Origin: Candidatus Chloroploca asiatica
GTDB lineage: Bacteria > Chloroflexota > Chloroflexia > Chloroflexales > Chloroflexaceae
Assembly: GCF_002532075.1 (NCBI RefSeq)
Contig: NZ_LYXE01000188.1
Coordinates: 1-64,000, forward strand
DNA: 64,000 nucleotides
Direction of reading: 5' to 3'
Shown here: positions 33,429 through 44,394 of the stretch, one piece after another
Numbering within the stretch: the stretch's first letter is position 1
How the letters are laid out: the number at the start of each line of letters is the position of its first letter
Position numbers and translations under genes: made by a program
The notes under the pieces: model-generated
Told to the model about the DNA's origin: nothing
The model's database searches: none
What the model saw: the letters and a program-made list of their open reading frames with translations, nothing else

Positions 33429-35012
33429 TTAGCGCGGCAATACTTCGCCAGCTACAACATCCCCTTCGACAAGACCGCGGAGAATCTCGACTTGATTGGG
33501 GGTGACAATGCCTGTGACAATCTCAAGGCGCTGTTCGGTATCACCATCAACTTTATTCACGAAGGAGCGGTCCCGTGTGACAATCACTGCTTCAGGTGGC
33601 AACCAGAGCGCATTGGCAACGCGCCCGAGCACAATCGTCACCTCAGCAAGATCACCGACGCTCAGTTCAAGCCCGGGTGCTTCGTAGCTAATGGCATATT
33701 CACTACTCAAGAAGGCATCACTCGTTGGGAGGCGACCGGGCACCCGTGTCACAACTCCTGGAAAGACCTGGCCGGGATACCGGACAAACTCAACCGCTAC
33801 CACTTGCCCAGGCAACAAGCGGGTTGTCGTGCCAAGCGGATCGAGGCCAACTGGTTCTTCAACAAGGATCTCGCGGCGGTCATTATTCGCCAACATAATC
33901 ACTGGACTGGCGGCACGCACGGCGATCCCTGGCTCGGCTTCTAAGGCCACTACCTGACCGGCCATCGTCGCAATCAGGCGACGACTTTCGATCTGCTGTT
34001 CCAGCCGGGTCACTTCGGCCTGGCTGCGCGCAATTTGCTTGGCAAGTTCGGGATCAGCCTGGGCCTGTTGACGAGCCGCCTCGAGATCAATCTGGGCGCG
34101 TGCGACCGCCTGTTCAGCCTGGGCAACATCAAAGGGATCTGGTCCCGCCAGCAAACGATCAACGTCAGCCTGGGTCGCCGCCACCACAGCCTCGGCGCGA
34201 GTCACCAGGGCGACTTCATTCGACAGGGATGTATCGTAGGCAATGCGGGCCCGGCGCACTTCATCTTCGGCCACCCGCAGATCTTCGCGGGCCTGGAGGA
34301 AAGCGTTGCGGGTGGTCTCATTCGGATTCTTCTCAAACTCGATCTGCGTCTCGGCAAAACGCTCCTGGACAAACGTCAGGCGTTCGACCGCCGTCTCCAT
34401 TTCGCGGAGGGCCTGATTCTTGACTTGGGAGGCCTCATTACGCACATTGGCGAGATCGGCCTCGGCTTGCCGCACGGTTGCGCGGGCCCGTGAAATCTCA
34501 TCGGGCCTGGCCCCACGCCGAGCGCGGGCTAATTCAGAACGGGCCGCATCAACATTAACCTGGGCCTGGCGCACCTGCGTTTGCGCATTGGCCCGCGCAC
34601 GCTCAAGCGCAATGCGATCCTGCTCGTACACCGCACGAGCCTGGCTCAACTGGGCATTCAGGTCACGCGTGTCGAGTTCAGCCAGCAACTGGCCTTGCGT
34701 AACCATATCTCCTACCTGAACAAAAATCGCTTTGAGTACCCCCTCCTCGGTAAAGGACTGCCCCTGTTGAACCTGAACAACCCTACCTTCAAGGGCCAGT
34801 TCGTTGACGATCTCGCCACGGCGCACGGTGTAGAGGGTCCGTTCTGGTTCGGCGACGCTGGGTGTGGGTGTGGGTGCGGTGGGTGGCGGTGCGGTCTCAG
34901 TCCCACCGGCGGCTGGCGTCTCGGTGGGTAGCGGTGGCGGTGGGGGGGTGGCTACCGCACATGCCCCCAGAAACAGGGCCAACGTTAACAAAAAGAGCAA
35001 TCTGAAAGGCAT
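33429..35012 (-). CDS. Efflux-type membrane fusion lipoprotein (HlyD/RND adaptor)
   Basis: A 527-residue lipoprotein: signal with lipobox LGAC (C18), Pro/Thr-rich linker, then the barrel-sandwich half VRRGEIVNELALEGRV. A very long coiled coil (about 120-365) comes next, then the second half (LIATMAGQVVALEAEPGIAVRAASPVI, read in two parts) and a beta barrel. It belongs to the periplasmic adaptor family of tripartite or MacAB-like exporters. No ABC or RND transporter gene is adjacent. In this locus it might help export polymer or a peptide. CGGAG precedes the ATG at 35012; an upstream in-frame start would hide the signal peptide. Confidence 0.85.
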   Translation of the reverse strand: MPFRLLFLLTLALFLGACAVATPPPPPLPTETPAAGGTETAPPPTAPTPTPSVAEPERTLYTVRRGEIVNELALEGRVVQVQQGQSFTEEGVLKAIFVQVGDMVTQGQLLAELDTRDLNAQLSQARAVYEQDRIALERARANAQTQVRQAQVNVDAARSELARARRGARPDEISRARATVRQAEADLANVRNEASQVKNQALREMETAVERLTFVQERFAETQIEFEKNPNETTRNAFLQAREDLRVAEDEVRRARIAYDTSLSNEVALVTRAEAVVAATQADVDRLLAGPDPFDVAQAEQAVARAQIDLEAARQQAQADPELAKQIARSQAEVTRLEQQIESRRLIATMAGQVVALEAEPGIAVRAASPVIMLANNDRREILVEEPVGLDPLGTTTRLLPGQVVAVEFVRYPGQVFPGVVTRVPGRLPTSDAFLSSEYAISYEAPGLELSVGDLAEVTIVLGRVANALWLPPEAVIVTRDRSFVNKVDGDTEQRLEIVTGIVTPNQVEILRGLVEGDVVAGEVLPR

Positions 35013-35218
35013 ACACGAACTCCGAACGATGACCACAGAGTTAGGACTGCTATAGTCAAAACAAGAAAGCTTGCTGGTTGTCACAGCCTAGCTTGTATAT
35101 TATCATTAGTGTACCTCAAGCGCGAGTCGCATGGTGACAGATACGCACCTTTTGTTGTCTGAATGACAAACTTTTTAACAAGCATGTCGTGCTTTGCAAC
35201 CCGGTGTACATAGCGATC

Positions 35219-35227
35219 TGGTATAGT
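35219..35227 (+). promoter_or_regulatory. Candidate extended -10 promoter of the second wzz gene
   Basis: TGG-TATAGT, an extended -10 without a recognisable -35, about 50 bases before the start codon. The preceding bases (GATC) differ from those at 25633, but the TCTGGTAT core is shared by both Wzz-like genes, suggesting common control. Confidence 0.35.
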
Positions 35228-35277
35228 GATATGATATGAATGGAACCAGTGACAGATTTTGAACGAGGATTGAGCGT

Positions 35278-36339
35278 ATGCTGCGTCTAATCACCTTGCG
35301 TTTTCTTGAAACAATTTTCCGTAACTATCGCCTCTATATATTGATTTTGGGCGCTGCTTTGCTTGCCGCTCCGGCGATCTTCTTCTTGATCCCACCGAAT
35401 TATCAGGTGCGCGGTACCGTCTATGTGCAGCGTGACTCGTTGCTGACGTCGCTTTCTGATGTTACCCAGGTGACGCAATATACCAGTCCCTCACAGGCGA
35501 CGCTCTCGGAGGTGGTCTCGCTGATCTATACCGACTCGTTTGCGAGTGATGTGCTCAAAGAGACTTCCCTGCGCAATAATGTGCTTGCTGAAGGCCGTTT
35601 TCGTGAACGTGCGCTGCGTGATTATCGTGACGCAATGATGGTGATGGCCGAAGGTGTGAATATTGTCGTCTTTGTCGCAACGCATCCTGATCCCGTGCTT
35701 GCGCAACAGATGGTCAATGAAACCATGAATGCCTATGTCGACTGGCGCTTGACCTTTGAGCGTACTGATAGCGAAGTGGCGCGCGACTTCTTTGCGGATC
35801 TCATCGTTCGTTATGAAGAAGATCTTGCTCGGGCGGAACGGTCCTTGTTTGACTATCTGATGCTGTATCCTGACCCGATCCGCGGCGCACGTCCGTCTGA
35901 GGAGGTCTTTGAAATAAATCGGCTGCAGTCGCTAGTTGCTCAGGCGGCAAATCGACTGGCCGATGCGAAAGATAAGGAAGAGAATGCCCGCCTGTCGCTC
36001 GCTAAAGTGAATAGCGAGGCCTTGCAACGCTATCTGGTGATTGACTCGCCCGCGATTCCTACTCAGCCGCCTTCACTGCTGCGACGGGCCATCTTTGTGT
36101 TTGGTGGTTTCCTGGCAGGTGGTTTCTTCCTGATCCTGGCGCATATTGCCTTGCTGATGCTCTTTGATCGCGGGCTCTACTTTCCCACAGATGTGCAGTA
36201 TGGGTTGAATGCGCCCACGCTTGCGATGGTTCCACTGATCCAGCATCGCTCATCCAGTAACATGCGGGTCAGTTCATCGTCACTCTCTGATCCTGGTGCC
36301 ACAGGTGCCGCAGGTGCGGTTTCGCCTGTGAAGAGTTGA
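35278..36339 (+). CDS. Wzz-like polysaccharide chain-length regulator, copy 2
   Basis: A 353-residue paralogue of the protein at 25688, with the same membrane segments (about 20-40 and 272-295), the same VYVQRDSLL motif after the first one, a YPDP motif in the coiled coil, and a Ser/Ala-rich cytoplasmic tail. No kinase domain. It is followed 21 bases later by a GT2 gene, forming a separate two-gene unit. The two copies may set different chain lengths or serve two polymers. Confidence 0.8.
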   Translation: MLRLITLRFLETIFRNYRLYILILGAALLAAPAIFFLIPPNYQVRGTVYVQRDSLLTSLSDVTQVTQYTSPSQATLSEVVSLIYTDSFASDVLKETSLRNNVLAEGRFRERALRDYRDAMMVMAEGVNIVVFVATHPDPVLAQQMVNETMNAYVDWRLTFERTDSEVARDFFADLIVRYEEDLARAERSLFDYLMLYPDPIRGARPSEEVFEINRLQSLVAQAANRLADAKDKEENARLSLAKVNSEALQRYLVIDSPAIPTQPPSLLRRAIFVFGGFLAGGFFLILAHIALLMLFDRGLYFPTDVQYGLNAPTLAMVPLIQHRSSSNMRVSSSSLSDPGATGAAGAVSPVKS

Positions 36340-36360
36340 TCAAACAAAGCAGGTTCTGGC

Positions 36361-37551
36361 ATGGATATCGTCTTCACTCTCCTCCGCGCCGGTTTGCTCG
36401 CGTCTGATCTGATCCTGGCCGTGCTTGTGGCCTATTTGCTCTTGTTGACCGCCGCGGCGTTCTTTGCGCCGCGCTCGACCCCGCAATATGGTGGTGCCCC
36501 ACGCCACCGTTTCGCTTTTTTGATCCCTGCCCATAATGAAGAGCAGTTGCTGCCCGAGGTGCTCGCGAGCCTTCAGCAACTCGATTATCCGCACGCATTG
36601 CGCCAGTTTTTTGTCGTTGCCGATAATTGCACCGACCGTACCGCCGAGGTGGCGCGATCCGCTGGGGCCGTTGTCTACGAACGCCACGATCAGACGCTCC
36701 GTGGCAAGGGTTATGCACTCAATTGGTTGGTTGAACAGATCGCAGCCCGCGATGAAACCTATGATGGCGTCGTCATCCTCGATGCCGATACGATTGTCTC
36801 ACCCAATTTCTTGCGGGTCATGGATGCTCGTTTTGCCCGTGGCGAACGCGTCATCCAGTCCTATTATGCCGTCCGGAATGCCGAAAGTTCGTGGAGTACT
36901 TCCCTGCGTGCGGTGGCGTTGATTGTTTTGCATTTTCTGCGCCCCCAGGGGCGTATGGTGCTCGGTGGTTCGACTGGTCTCAAAGGCAATGGCATGGTCT
37001 TCGCTACCGATATCGTCCGCTGTCAGCCGTTTACTGGTGGCCTGACGGAGGATATTGAATATCATATGGAGCTCATCCTTGATGGTGAGCGGACTATGTT
37101 TGCCCCCGATGCCGTGGTCTGGGCCGAGATGCCGAATACGCTCAAGGCCGCCGATTCACAGCACGCACGCTGGGAACGAGGGCGGGTCGAGATGGTGCGC
37201 CGTTTTGTCCCTCGTCTTTTGCGTGAGTCGCTTCAGCGCCGCGATTTTATGCTCTTTGATGCCGCGATGGAGCAACTGATCCCGCCCTTTTCGGTGTTGG
37301 CAGGGGCCAGCGCCGCTGCGCTTGGGGCCGGTGTTGTGCTGCGCAGCCGTCCGGCGGTGATCATTGGCACTGCGCTGATCGGCGGGCAGGCCGTCTATGT
37401 CCTGACAGGCCTCGCCATGACGGGTGCTTCGCCCAAGCTCTATCAGGCCCTCCTCTATGCGCCAGGGTTGGTCGTCTGGAAGATCTTGCTCTACCTGCGC
37501 GTGCTCTTCGGGGCCGGTCCAAAAGCCTGGGTGCGTACCGCCCGTAATTGA
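36361..37551 (+). CDS. Membrane glycosyltransferase, family 2
   Basis: A 396-residue GT-A enzyme. An N-terminal membrane segment (10-35) precedes the catalytic domain: FLIPAHNEEQLL, ADNCTD, ILDADT (metal-binding DxD), GLTEDIEYHMEL (catalytic acidic residue) and QHARWERGR (the Q-x-x-R-W motif of processive enzymes). Two or three membrane helices follow (about 310-385). The Q-x-x-R-W motif suggests repeated addition, as in cellulose or hyaluronan synthases. It forms a unit with the second Wzz-like gene. Confidence 0.88.
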   Translation: MDIVFTLLRAGLLASDLILAVLVAYLLLLTAAAFFAPRSTPQYGGAPRHRFAFLIPAHNEEQLLPEVLASLQQLDYPHALRQFFVVADNCTDRTAEVARSAGAVVYERHDQTLRGKGYALNWLVEQIAARDETYDGVVILDADTIVSPNFLRVMDARFARGERVIQSYYAVRNAESSWSTSLRAVALIVLHFLRPQGRMVLGGSTGLKGNGMVFATDIVRCQPFTGGLTEDIEYHMELILDGERTMFAPDAVVWAEMPNTLKAADSQHARWERGRVEMVRRFVPRLLRESLQRRDFMLFDAAMEQLIPPFSVLAGASAAALGAGVVLRSRPAVIIGTALIGGQAVYVLTGLAMTGASPKLYQALLYAPGLVVWKILLYLRVLFGAGPKAWVRTARN

Positions 37552-37557
37552 GGCGAA

Positions 37558-37612
37558 GTTCATGTACGTAGCAACCCGCCAGTTTAGCTGGCGGGTTGCT
37601 ACGTACATGAAC
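37558..37612. repeat. Long palindrome, GCCAGT variant of the core family
   Basis: Arms of 26 bases with a single T-G wobble next to the loop TTA, core CGCCAGT-TTA-GCTGGCG. It begins seven bases beyond the GT2 stop, so it terminates that unit and insulates it from groESL. Confidence 0.85.
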
Positions 37613-37626
37613 CGGAACCCACCATC

Positions 37627-37653
37627 CTGGCACTCAAAACAAAAGAGTGCTAA
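37627..37653. promoter_or_regulatory. Upstream CIRCE operator (left arm imperfect)
   Basis: CTGGCACTC, nine bases, GAGTGCTAA. The right arm matches the CIRCE consensus fully; the left differs from TTAGCACTC at three outer bases. It ends eight bases before the -35 box of groES. HrcA could bind here as well as at the downstream site. Confidence 0.65.
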
Positions 37654-37661
37654 AATACCCC

Positions 37662-37690
37662 TTGACAAAATCCCGCCGTTTGAGTATCAT
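37662..37690 (+). promoter_or_regulatory. groESL promoter
   Basis: -35 TTGACA (37662-37667), spacer of 17 bases, -10 TATCAT (37685-37690): a strong housekeeping promoter flanked by two CIRCE operators. Transcription should begin near 37698, at the edge of the downstream operator. Confidence 0.85.
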
Positions 37691-37699
37691 ACACAACGG

Positions 37700-37726
37700 T
37701 TAGCACTCGTATGTGATGAGTGCTAA
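37700..37726. promoter_or_regulatory. CIRCE operator, perfect consensus
   Basis: TTAGCACTC, nine bases, GAGTGCTAA: an exact match to the HrcA-binding CIRCE element. It covers the transcription start and lies in the 5-prime leader of groES, so both repression and mRNA effects are possible. Confidence 0.95.
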
Positions 37727-37769
37727 CACTTCTCACGTTAGTCAAGTCACTAAGTATGGAGGGATAACG

Positions 37770-39754
<1,985 letters not shown>

Positions 39755-39768
39755 GAAGTTCAAGCCCC

Positions 39769-39809
39769 GACACAAAAACACGCCAGCAAAGCTGGCGTGT
39801 TTTTGTGTC
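39769..39809. repeat. Long perfect palindrome, GCCAGC-core family (groEL terminator)
   Basis: Perfect 19-base arms around loop AAA, core CGCCAGC-AAA-GCTGGCG. It starts 15 bases beyond the groEL stop and separates it from the convergent sppA gene. The arm includes a run of five A / five T. Confidence 0.85.
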
Positions 39810-39825
39810 CCGAGGATGTTATGAT

Positions 39826-40845
39826 CTAGGGTGCCCAGCGATACTCTAGTTTCACTGGCTCACGTTCGGTGAGAACCCGTAAGCCCAGCGGATCAATTGG
39901 CTGTTGCGGGGCGCTCAGCCGACTCAAGAGCAGGCTGCGCCACGAACTGCTTCGCGTATAGCGTACGACTAGCGCGGTCTCGAGGTTAGCGAGTTCGCGT
40001 GCCCCGACGATGGCTTCGTCGAGGTTGCCCAGTTCGTCAATGAGGCCAAGCTCGAGCGCCTGGTTTCCGGTATAAATGCGCCCGTCAGCCAGTTCGCGTA
40101 CCCGAGCCTCGTCCAGGCCGCGCCCCTCGACAATCACCTGCACAAAGCCATTGTAGGCCTCGTCAACAATGGCTTGAAGCACGGCGATCTCTTCTGGCGT
40201 GGCTTCGCGGTTAGAAGAACCAATATCTTTGAGCTCGCCACTTTTGTAGACAATGCTGCGCAAGCCGAGTTTCTCAAAGGCTTCTTCGACGTTGATCGTC
40301 GAAAGGATGACCCCCAGACTCCCCGTGAGGGTATCGGGATTGGCATAGATGCGGTGGGCCGGTGCGCTAATATAATAGCCGCCACTGGCTGCGGTTGATC
40401 CCATTGATACAACCAGGATCTTGCCATTGTCACGCAAGTCACGTAGCTTTTCGTGCAACTCGCTACTCGCAACAACGCCTCCACCAGGGCTATCCACGCG
40501 CAAGACCACTGCCTTGACGCGATTGTCCCGACTCGCCTGGCGGATCTGGCTCAAGAGTTGTCCCTGCGAGAGTTGCAAGCTAAACGGGTCGGCGGCTGCG
40601 CCAATGGCACCACTCACCTCAATAATCACAATGCGATCAGTTCCTGAACCTTCCACCAGTTGTTCTTCCCAGGGCGGTGAAGCGATTGGTCCGATGCTGG
40701 TGTTGCTGCTGCCGGCAGCAAGCAGCAAAGCCAACCCGCCGAGCGGCAAGAGCGCACAGGCAAAAAGAATGCCAATAATGATCGAGACCGCAATGATCCA
40801 GCCCCGCGTGGCCGGCTTTTGCGGTGCTGGTTGTTCGACAGACAT
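39826..40845 (-). CDS. sppA: Signal peptide peptidase SppA
   Basis: A 339-residue membrane serine protease of the short SppA type. One membrane segment lies at about 15-44. The nucleophile is probably S154 in STAASGGYYIS and the lysine base K206 in SGELKDIGSS; VDSPGGGV (118-125) forms the oxyanion region. It degrades leftover signal peptides in the membrane. The aminotransferase gene upstream ends exactly where this gene's start begins, so both are probably on one transcript. Confidence 0.92.
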   Translation of the reverse strand: MSVEQPAPQKPATRGWIIAVSIIIGILFACALLPLGGLALLLAAGSSNTSIGPIASPPWEEQLVEGSGTDRIVIIEVSGAIGAAADPFSLQLSQGQLLSQIRQASRDNRVKAVVLRVDSPGGGVVASSELHEKLRDLRDNGKILVVSMGSTAASGGYYISAPAHRIYANPDTLTGSLGVILSTINVEEAFEKLGLRSIVYKSGELKDIGSSNREATPEEIAVLQAIVDEAYNGFVQVIVEGRGLDEARVRELADGRIYTGNQALELGLIDELGNLDEAIVGARELANLETALVVRYTRSSSWRSLLLSRLSAPQQPIDPLGLRVLTEREPVKLEYRWAP

Positions 40846-42045
40846 CTAGCCTCCTTCTGTAGGTCGTTGTACGACCTTGATCGCCGTGCTAAGACGACGG
40901 ATCGCTGTTTCAATCTGATTGTCAGGTAACTCGCTGAAGGCCAGACGAATATACGCTTCGCCTGAGCCATCGGTATAACAGCGTGTCCCAGGCAGAATCT
41001 CAACCCCGTGCTCGATTGCAACCGGGGCCAGTTGGCTCGCCTGGACGCCTTGTGGTAGCTGCAACCAGATAAAGAAGCCCCCATCTGGCTCGATGAAGGG
41101 GGCTTCGGGTAACTGATGACGCAGCGCCTGACTCATCGTAGCACATTTTATTGCATAATGAGCACAGAGATCCGCAATATGTTGTTCGAGCCGACCATTG
41201 GCGCTAAACCCGGCCACCAGATGGGTCACGAAGGGGCTGCTCGCTCCTTCGAGTTTGAACATCTGGAGACGCGCAATCAGTTCGCGGGGGCCGTGTGCCC
41301 AACCCACGCGTAGCCCTGGGGCAAGAATCTTGGAAAACGTGCCGACGCGTAGCACCCATCCTTCCTGATCGAGCGACGCCATCGGTGGCAATGGCTCACC
41401 ACGAAAGCGTAGATCAACATACGCATCATCTTCTACGACCAGCACCCCATAGGTGGCGGCAAGTTCAACGATCCGCTGGCGTCGTTCCAGGCTCAACGTG
41501 ACGCCCGCTGGATTCTGGAAGGTTGGAATAGTATAGAGAAATTTGGGACGAAGATTTTTGCGCTTCAGCGCTTCCAGGGTGGTCGCGAGGGCTTCCACAT
41601 CCAGCCCATGGGCATCAACTGGCAGCCCGATCATCTGCGCCCCCGCACGCTTGAATTGACGCACGGCCCCCATAAAGGTTGGAGCCTCGACCAGCACGGT
41701 ATCACCAGGCTCGATCAATACCCGGGGCAAGAGCCCGAGGATCTGCGACGAACCGTAGGCGACGAGAATCTCGTCTTCATGAGCCTGCACGCCCTCATGG
41801 TGCAGGCGCTCGGCAATCAAGGTGGTTAACGCAGGTGCCACAGGCGCATAATTCAAGGCGTCATTCAGATGTGAAGCCAAGATCTTGGCCGTTGTGTCAA
41901 CCAGTTCTTCCTGGGGAAACAACGCCGGATCAGCCAGTCCATAGGCCAGTGAGAGCGGCGGTTCCCCATCAGTCTCAAGGGAAGGCCCCCAGAGCGGGGG
42001 CAATGCTTCGCGCGCTTGGGCTGTGTAGAGGTCGGCAAGTTGCAT
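40846..42045 (-). CDS. PLP-dependent aminotransferase, class I/II
   Basis: A 399-residue fold-type I aminotransferase. Motifs: YGSSQILGLL (cofactor phosphate region), PTFQNPAG (substrate/cofactor asparagine), VEDDAYVDLRF, and the Schiff-base lysine in GTFSKILAPGLRVGW (about 229). The sequence resembles 2-aminoadipate/aromatic aminotransferases of the LysN type, and also the aminotransferase half of MocR regulators; no DNA-binding domain is attached. The substrate is uncertain. The stop codon abuts the sppA start. Confidence 0.87.
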   Translation of the reverse strand: MQLADLYTAQAREALPPLWGPSLETDGEPPLSLAYGLADPALFPQEELVDTTAKILASHLNDALNYAPVAPALTTLIAERLHHEGVQAHEDEILVAYGSSQILGLLPRVLIEPGDTVLVEAPTFMGAVRQFKRAGAQMIGLPVDAHGLDVEALATTLEALKRKNLRPKFLYTIPTFQNPAGVTLSLERRQRIVELAATYGVLVVEDDAYVDLRFRGEPLPPMASLDQEGWVLRVGTFSKILAPGLRVGWAHGPRELIARLQMFKLEGASSPFVTHLVAGFSANGRLEQHIADLCAHYAIKCATMSQALRHQLPEAPFIEPDGGFFIWLQLPQGVQASQLAPVAIEHGVEILPGTRCYTDGSGEAYIRLAFSELPDNQIETAIRRLSTAIKVVQRPTEGG

Positions 42046-42064
42046 AGGTGTTTCTATCCTTATT

Positions 42065-42144
42065 GCTTTCTTCTGGCGAAAGATGCCAGCATTGCTGGCA
42101 TCTTTCGCCAGAAGAAAGCTTTTTCTTGGGGGCTGCAGGCCCCC
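42065..42144. repeat. Long perfect palindrome of the GCCAGC-core family plus mini-hairpin
   Basis: 42065-42119: perfect 26-base arms around loop ATT, core TGCCAGC-ATT-GCTGGCA, followed on the plus strand by five T residues. 42128-42144: mini-hairpin GGGGGCT-GCA-GGCCCCC. Both flanking genes are on the minus strand, so this lies between the end of one gene and the start of the next. Confidence 0.8.
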
Positions 42145-42155
42145 AAACCCCAGAT

Positions 42156-43211
42156 TTACATCACGAGGGCCGGGGTATGATGTAACGAGAGCATCCCTGC
42201 AGCGGCTTGCTCGGCTGAGGGCAGCGCCGATTCGGCTGGTTTATCTGACGCGGCCATGCAGAGTGCCCCCCGACGGGCAAGATCCTGACCGACCTGAAAA
42301 AGATCACTACACAGGGTCAGGCGCCCATCGTGCATTCGATCGAGCGTTGCGGTCAGTTCAGCTCGCCGAAAGGCTTTGAAGGGCGTTGGATCGCCCTCGG
42401 CGACCCTGGCTTGCAATTCGACTTGCAGGCTCGCCAGACTCGTCGGCAAGCGTGGCGTGGCAACGGCGATAATCTCGCTGATGGTCGGTGCCGTCCCGTG
42501 CAGAATCGCATCAAGCATTGGCTCAAGTTCAATTGCCCCGAGCGTTGCCCACAGGGCCGTTGCAACCACGTAATCCTGATTATCAAGCGTATAACTGTGC
42601 CATTCTTTGCGGCAGAGTTCACTGTAGTAACGGCGAAACGTGCTCACGTCGAGGGTTTCGCCCACCAGTTGGCTGGCGATCACCAGGGCTCCCTCGGCCC
42701 GTGCATCATCAATCGCCCCATCTGAGCGCCCGCGTGGCCCCAGGAGCGTCTTGTCAATATCAATCAGCAGGGCGGTACGTGCCCAGTCAATGCCCCGTGC
42801 TTCGAGTTCGGCAATCCATGGGTGAATCAGATGCCAGCGGGTTGCCGTTGCTGTAGCGCCCTGCCAGGTCATCGCCTCGTCGGCCACAGGCCGATCTTCA
42901 CCGATAAAGCCATAGGCAGGCCGTGAACCAATGATGCGCAGGTGGGCCGCAAGCATGCGATCATTATCGGTGTCGCCAAGCACTGCAAAGGCGGTCAGCG
43001 TCGGCCCGCCTCGCAGCTGCTGGGCGGAATCTGCCAGTGCTTGCATCACCTCGGCATAGGCCTGATCACGCTTGCGTGGCGGTGGCCCGTCGCTATGGCC
43101 GAGCGATGCACGGATCGTCGCCAGCCGCGGCAGCCGTAGATCACATGCCTCTAGATCACGATAGATCACCACATTCCCGGTAAGGTCGGCAATCGTTGCT
43201 CTGATGCTCAT
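42156..43211 (-). CDS. HAD-like protein of unknown function
   Basis: A 351-residue protein. The centre has a HAD-type motif I, LLIDIDKTLLG (D151-I-D153-K-T), and the C-terminus has AASDKPAESALPS, resembling the lysine and acidic motifs III/IV. This suggests a phosphatase or related phosphotransferase, but the cap region and substrate are not recognisable. The N-terminal 145 residues show MSIRATIADLTGNVVIYRD and no known domain. The start ATG (43211) overlaps the asd stop (ATGA), so the two genes are coupled; a role tied to aspartate metabolism is possible but unproven. Confidence 0.6.
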   Translation of the reverse strand: MSIRATIADLTGNVVIYRDLEACDLRLPRLATIRASLGHSDGPPPRKRDQAYAEVMQALADSAQQLRGGPTLTAFAVLGDTDNDRMLAAHLRIIGSRPAYGFIGEDRPVADEAMTWQGATATATRWHLIHPWIAELEARGIDWARTALLIDIDKTLLGPRGRSDGAIDDARAEGALVIASQLVGETLDVSTFRRYYSELCRKEWHSYTLDNQDYVVATALWATLGAIELEPMLDAILHGTAPTISEIIAVATPRLPTSLASLQVELQARVAEGDPTPFKAFRRAELTATLDRMHDGRLTLCSDLFQVGQDLARRGALCMAASDKPAESALPSAEQAAAGMLSLHHTPALVM

Positions 43212-44257
43212 GCCTTCACCAGGCCCTGTGCATACATCAGTTCCGCATTGAGCAGTGAACCACCAGCAGCCCCGCGGATCGTATTGTGGCTGAGACAAAC
43301 CAGTTTGTAATCGAGCAGCGAGCATGGGCGCACCCGGCCCACCGTGGTGCTCATCCCACGCCCAGCATCGCGGTCACGGCGTGGCTGCGGGCGGTCTGGC
43401 TCATCACGCACAATGATGGGCTGGGCTGGCGCACTGGGCAGGTTGAGTTCTTGCGGAAGACTCCGGAACGAGCGCAACGTCGCGACTACTTCTTCAAGCT
43501 CGGGACGTTGCGCAAAGCCAATCGAGAGGCATTCCAGGTGGCCTTCCAGTACGGGAACACGATTGCAATGGGCTGAAATCGTACATGCAATCGGCACGAT
43601 AACCCCATCACGCACAACCCCCAGCATCTTCTGGGGCTCAGTTTCAACTTTTGGCTCTTCACCGCCAATATACGGGATCACATTGTCAATCGCATCGTAG
43701 GAAGGAATGCCGGGATATCCTGCACCCGAGAGCGCTTGCATGCTCATCAATAAGAGCTTGGTGACGCCAAAACGGTCATGGAGTGGGCGCAGCAGCATCG
43801 TCGGACCAGTGGCAGTACAATTTGGGTTCGTCACGATTGCTCCAGACCAACCCCGACGGGCGCGCTGCACGTCAATCAACGCGAGATGTTCAGGATTTAC
43901 CTCGGGAATCAGCAAAGGTACGTCAGGTTCCATCCGATGATCCGAGGCATTGGAACAGACGATATGCCCGGCTCGCGCGAGGCGTTGCTCGATGCGGCCT
44001 GCTGTTTTGCTGGGCAGGGCCGAGAAGACCAGTGGGGTGTCGAGATCGGCATCGTCAGGCAAAATCGTCATACCCTCAACCTCGCTGGGCATAGGCGCAT
44101 CTAGAACCCAGCGGGTGGCCTCGGCATAGGTCCGCCCGGCACTGCGCTCGCTCCCTACAAGTGCGGCAAGCTCAAACCAGGGATGCCCTTCAAGCAACTG
44201 AATAAAACGCTGGCCGACAGTTCCTGTGGCTCCCAGGACACTGACTCGTATCTTCAT
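43208..44257 (-). CDS. asd: Aspartate-semialdehyde dehydrogenase
   Basis: A 349-residue enzyme. NADP-binding GATGTVGQRF (9-18), catalytic C147 in TNPNCTATGP, a histidine in ISAHCNRVPV, and a C-terminal SHNTIRGAAGGSLLNAEL. This is the archaeal/fungal-like branch of the family, not the usual proteobacterial type. It reduces aspartyl phosphate to the semialdehyde for lysine, threonine and methionine synthesis. Start 44257 is chosen because GAAGGAG lies just upstream; an in-frame extension to 44380 lacks such a site. Confidence 0.93.
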   Translation of the reverse strand: MKIRVSVLGATGTVGQRFIQLLEGHPWFELAALVGSERSAGRTYAEATRWVLDAPMPSEVEGMTILPDDADLDTPLVFSALPSKTAGRIEQRLARAGHIVCSNASDHRMEPDVPLLIPEVNPEHLALIDVQRARRGWSGAIVTNPNCTATGPTMLLRPLHDRFGVTKLLLMSMQALSGAGYPGIPSYDAIDNVIPYIGGEEPKVETEPQKMLGVVRDGVIVPIACTISAHCNRVPVLEGHLECLSIGFAQRPELEEVVATLRSFRSLPQELNLPSAPAQPIIVRDEPDRPQPRRDRDAGRGMSTTVGRVRPCSLLDYKLVCLSHNTIRGAAGGSLLNAELMYAQGLVKA

Positions 44258-44394
44258 CGAGTACTCCTTCAGTCTATATCCTCGCGTGAACCTCTGTGCT
44301 TCCCTCGGCGAGGTAGCGGTAGGGATCGGTATAGGGTGTATTATAAGCGCTACTGCGCAGAGTGAAACATCGTCGAACAACAGGAAGAACGCTT

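Noticed and set aside
33336-33944. 202-codon plus-strand frame opposite the adaptor gene
   Set aside because: It starts inside the palindrome region and lies antisense to a well-supported lipoprotein; no motifs.
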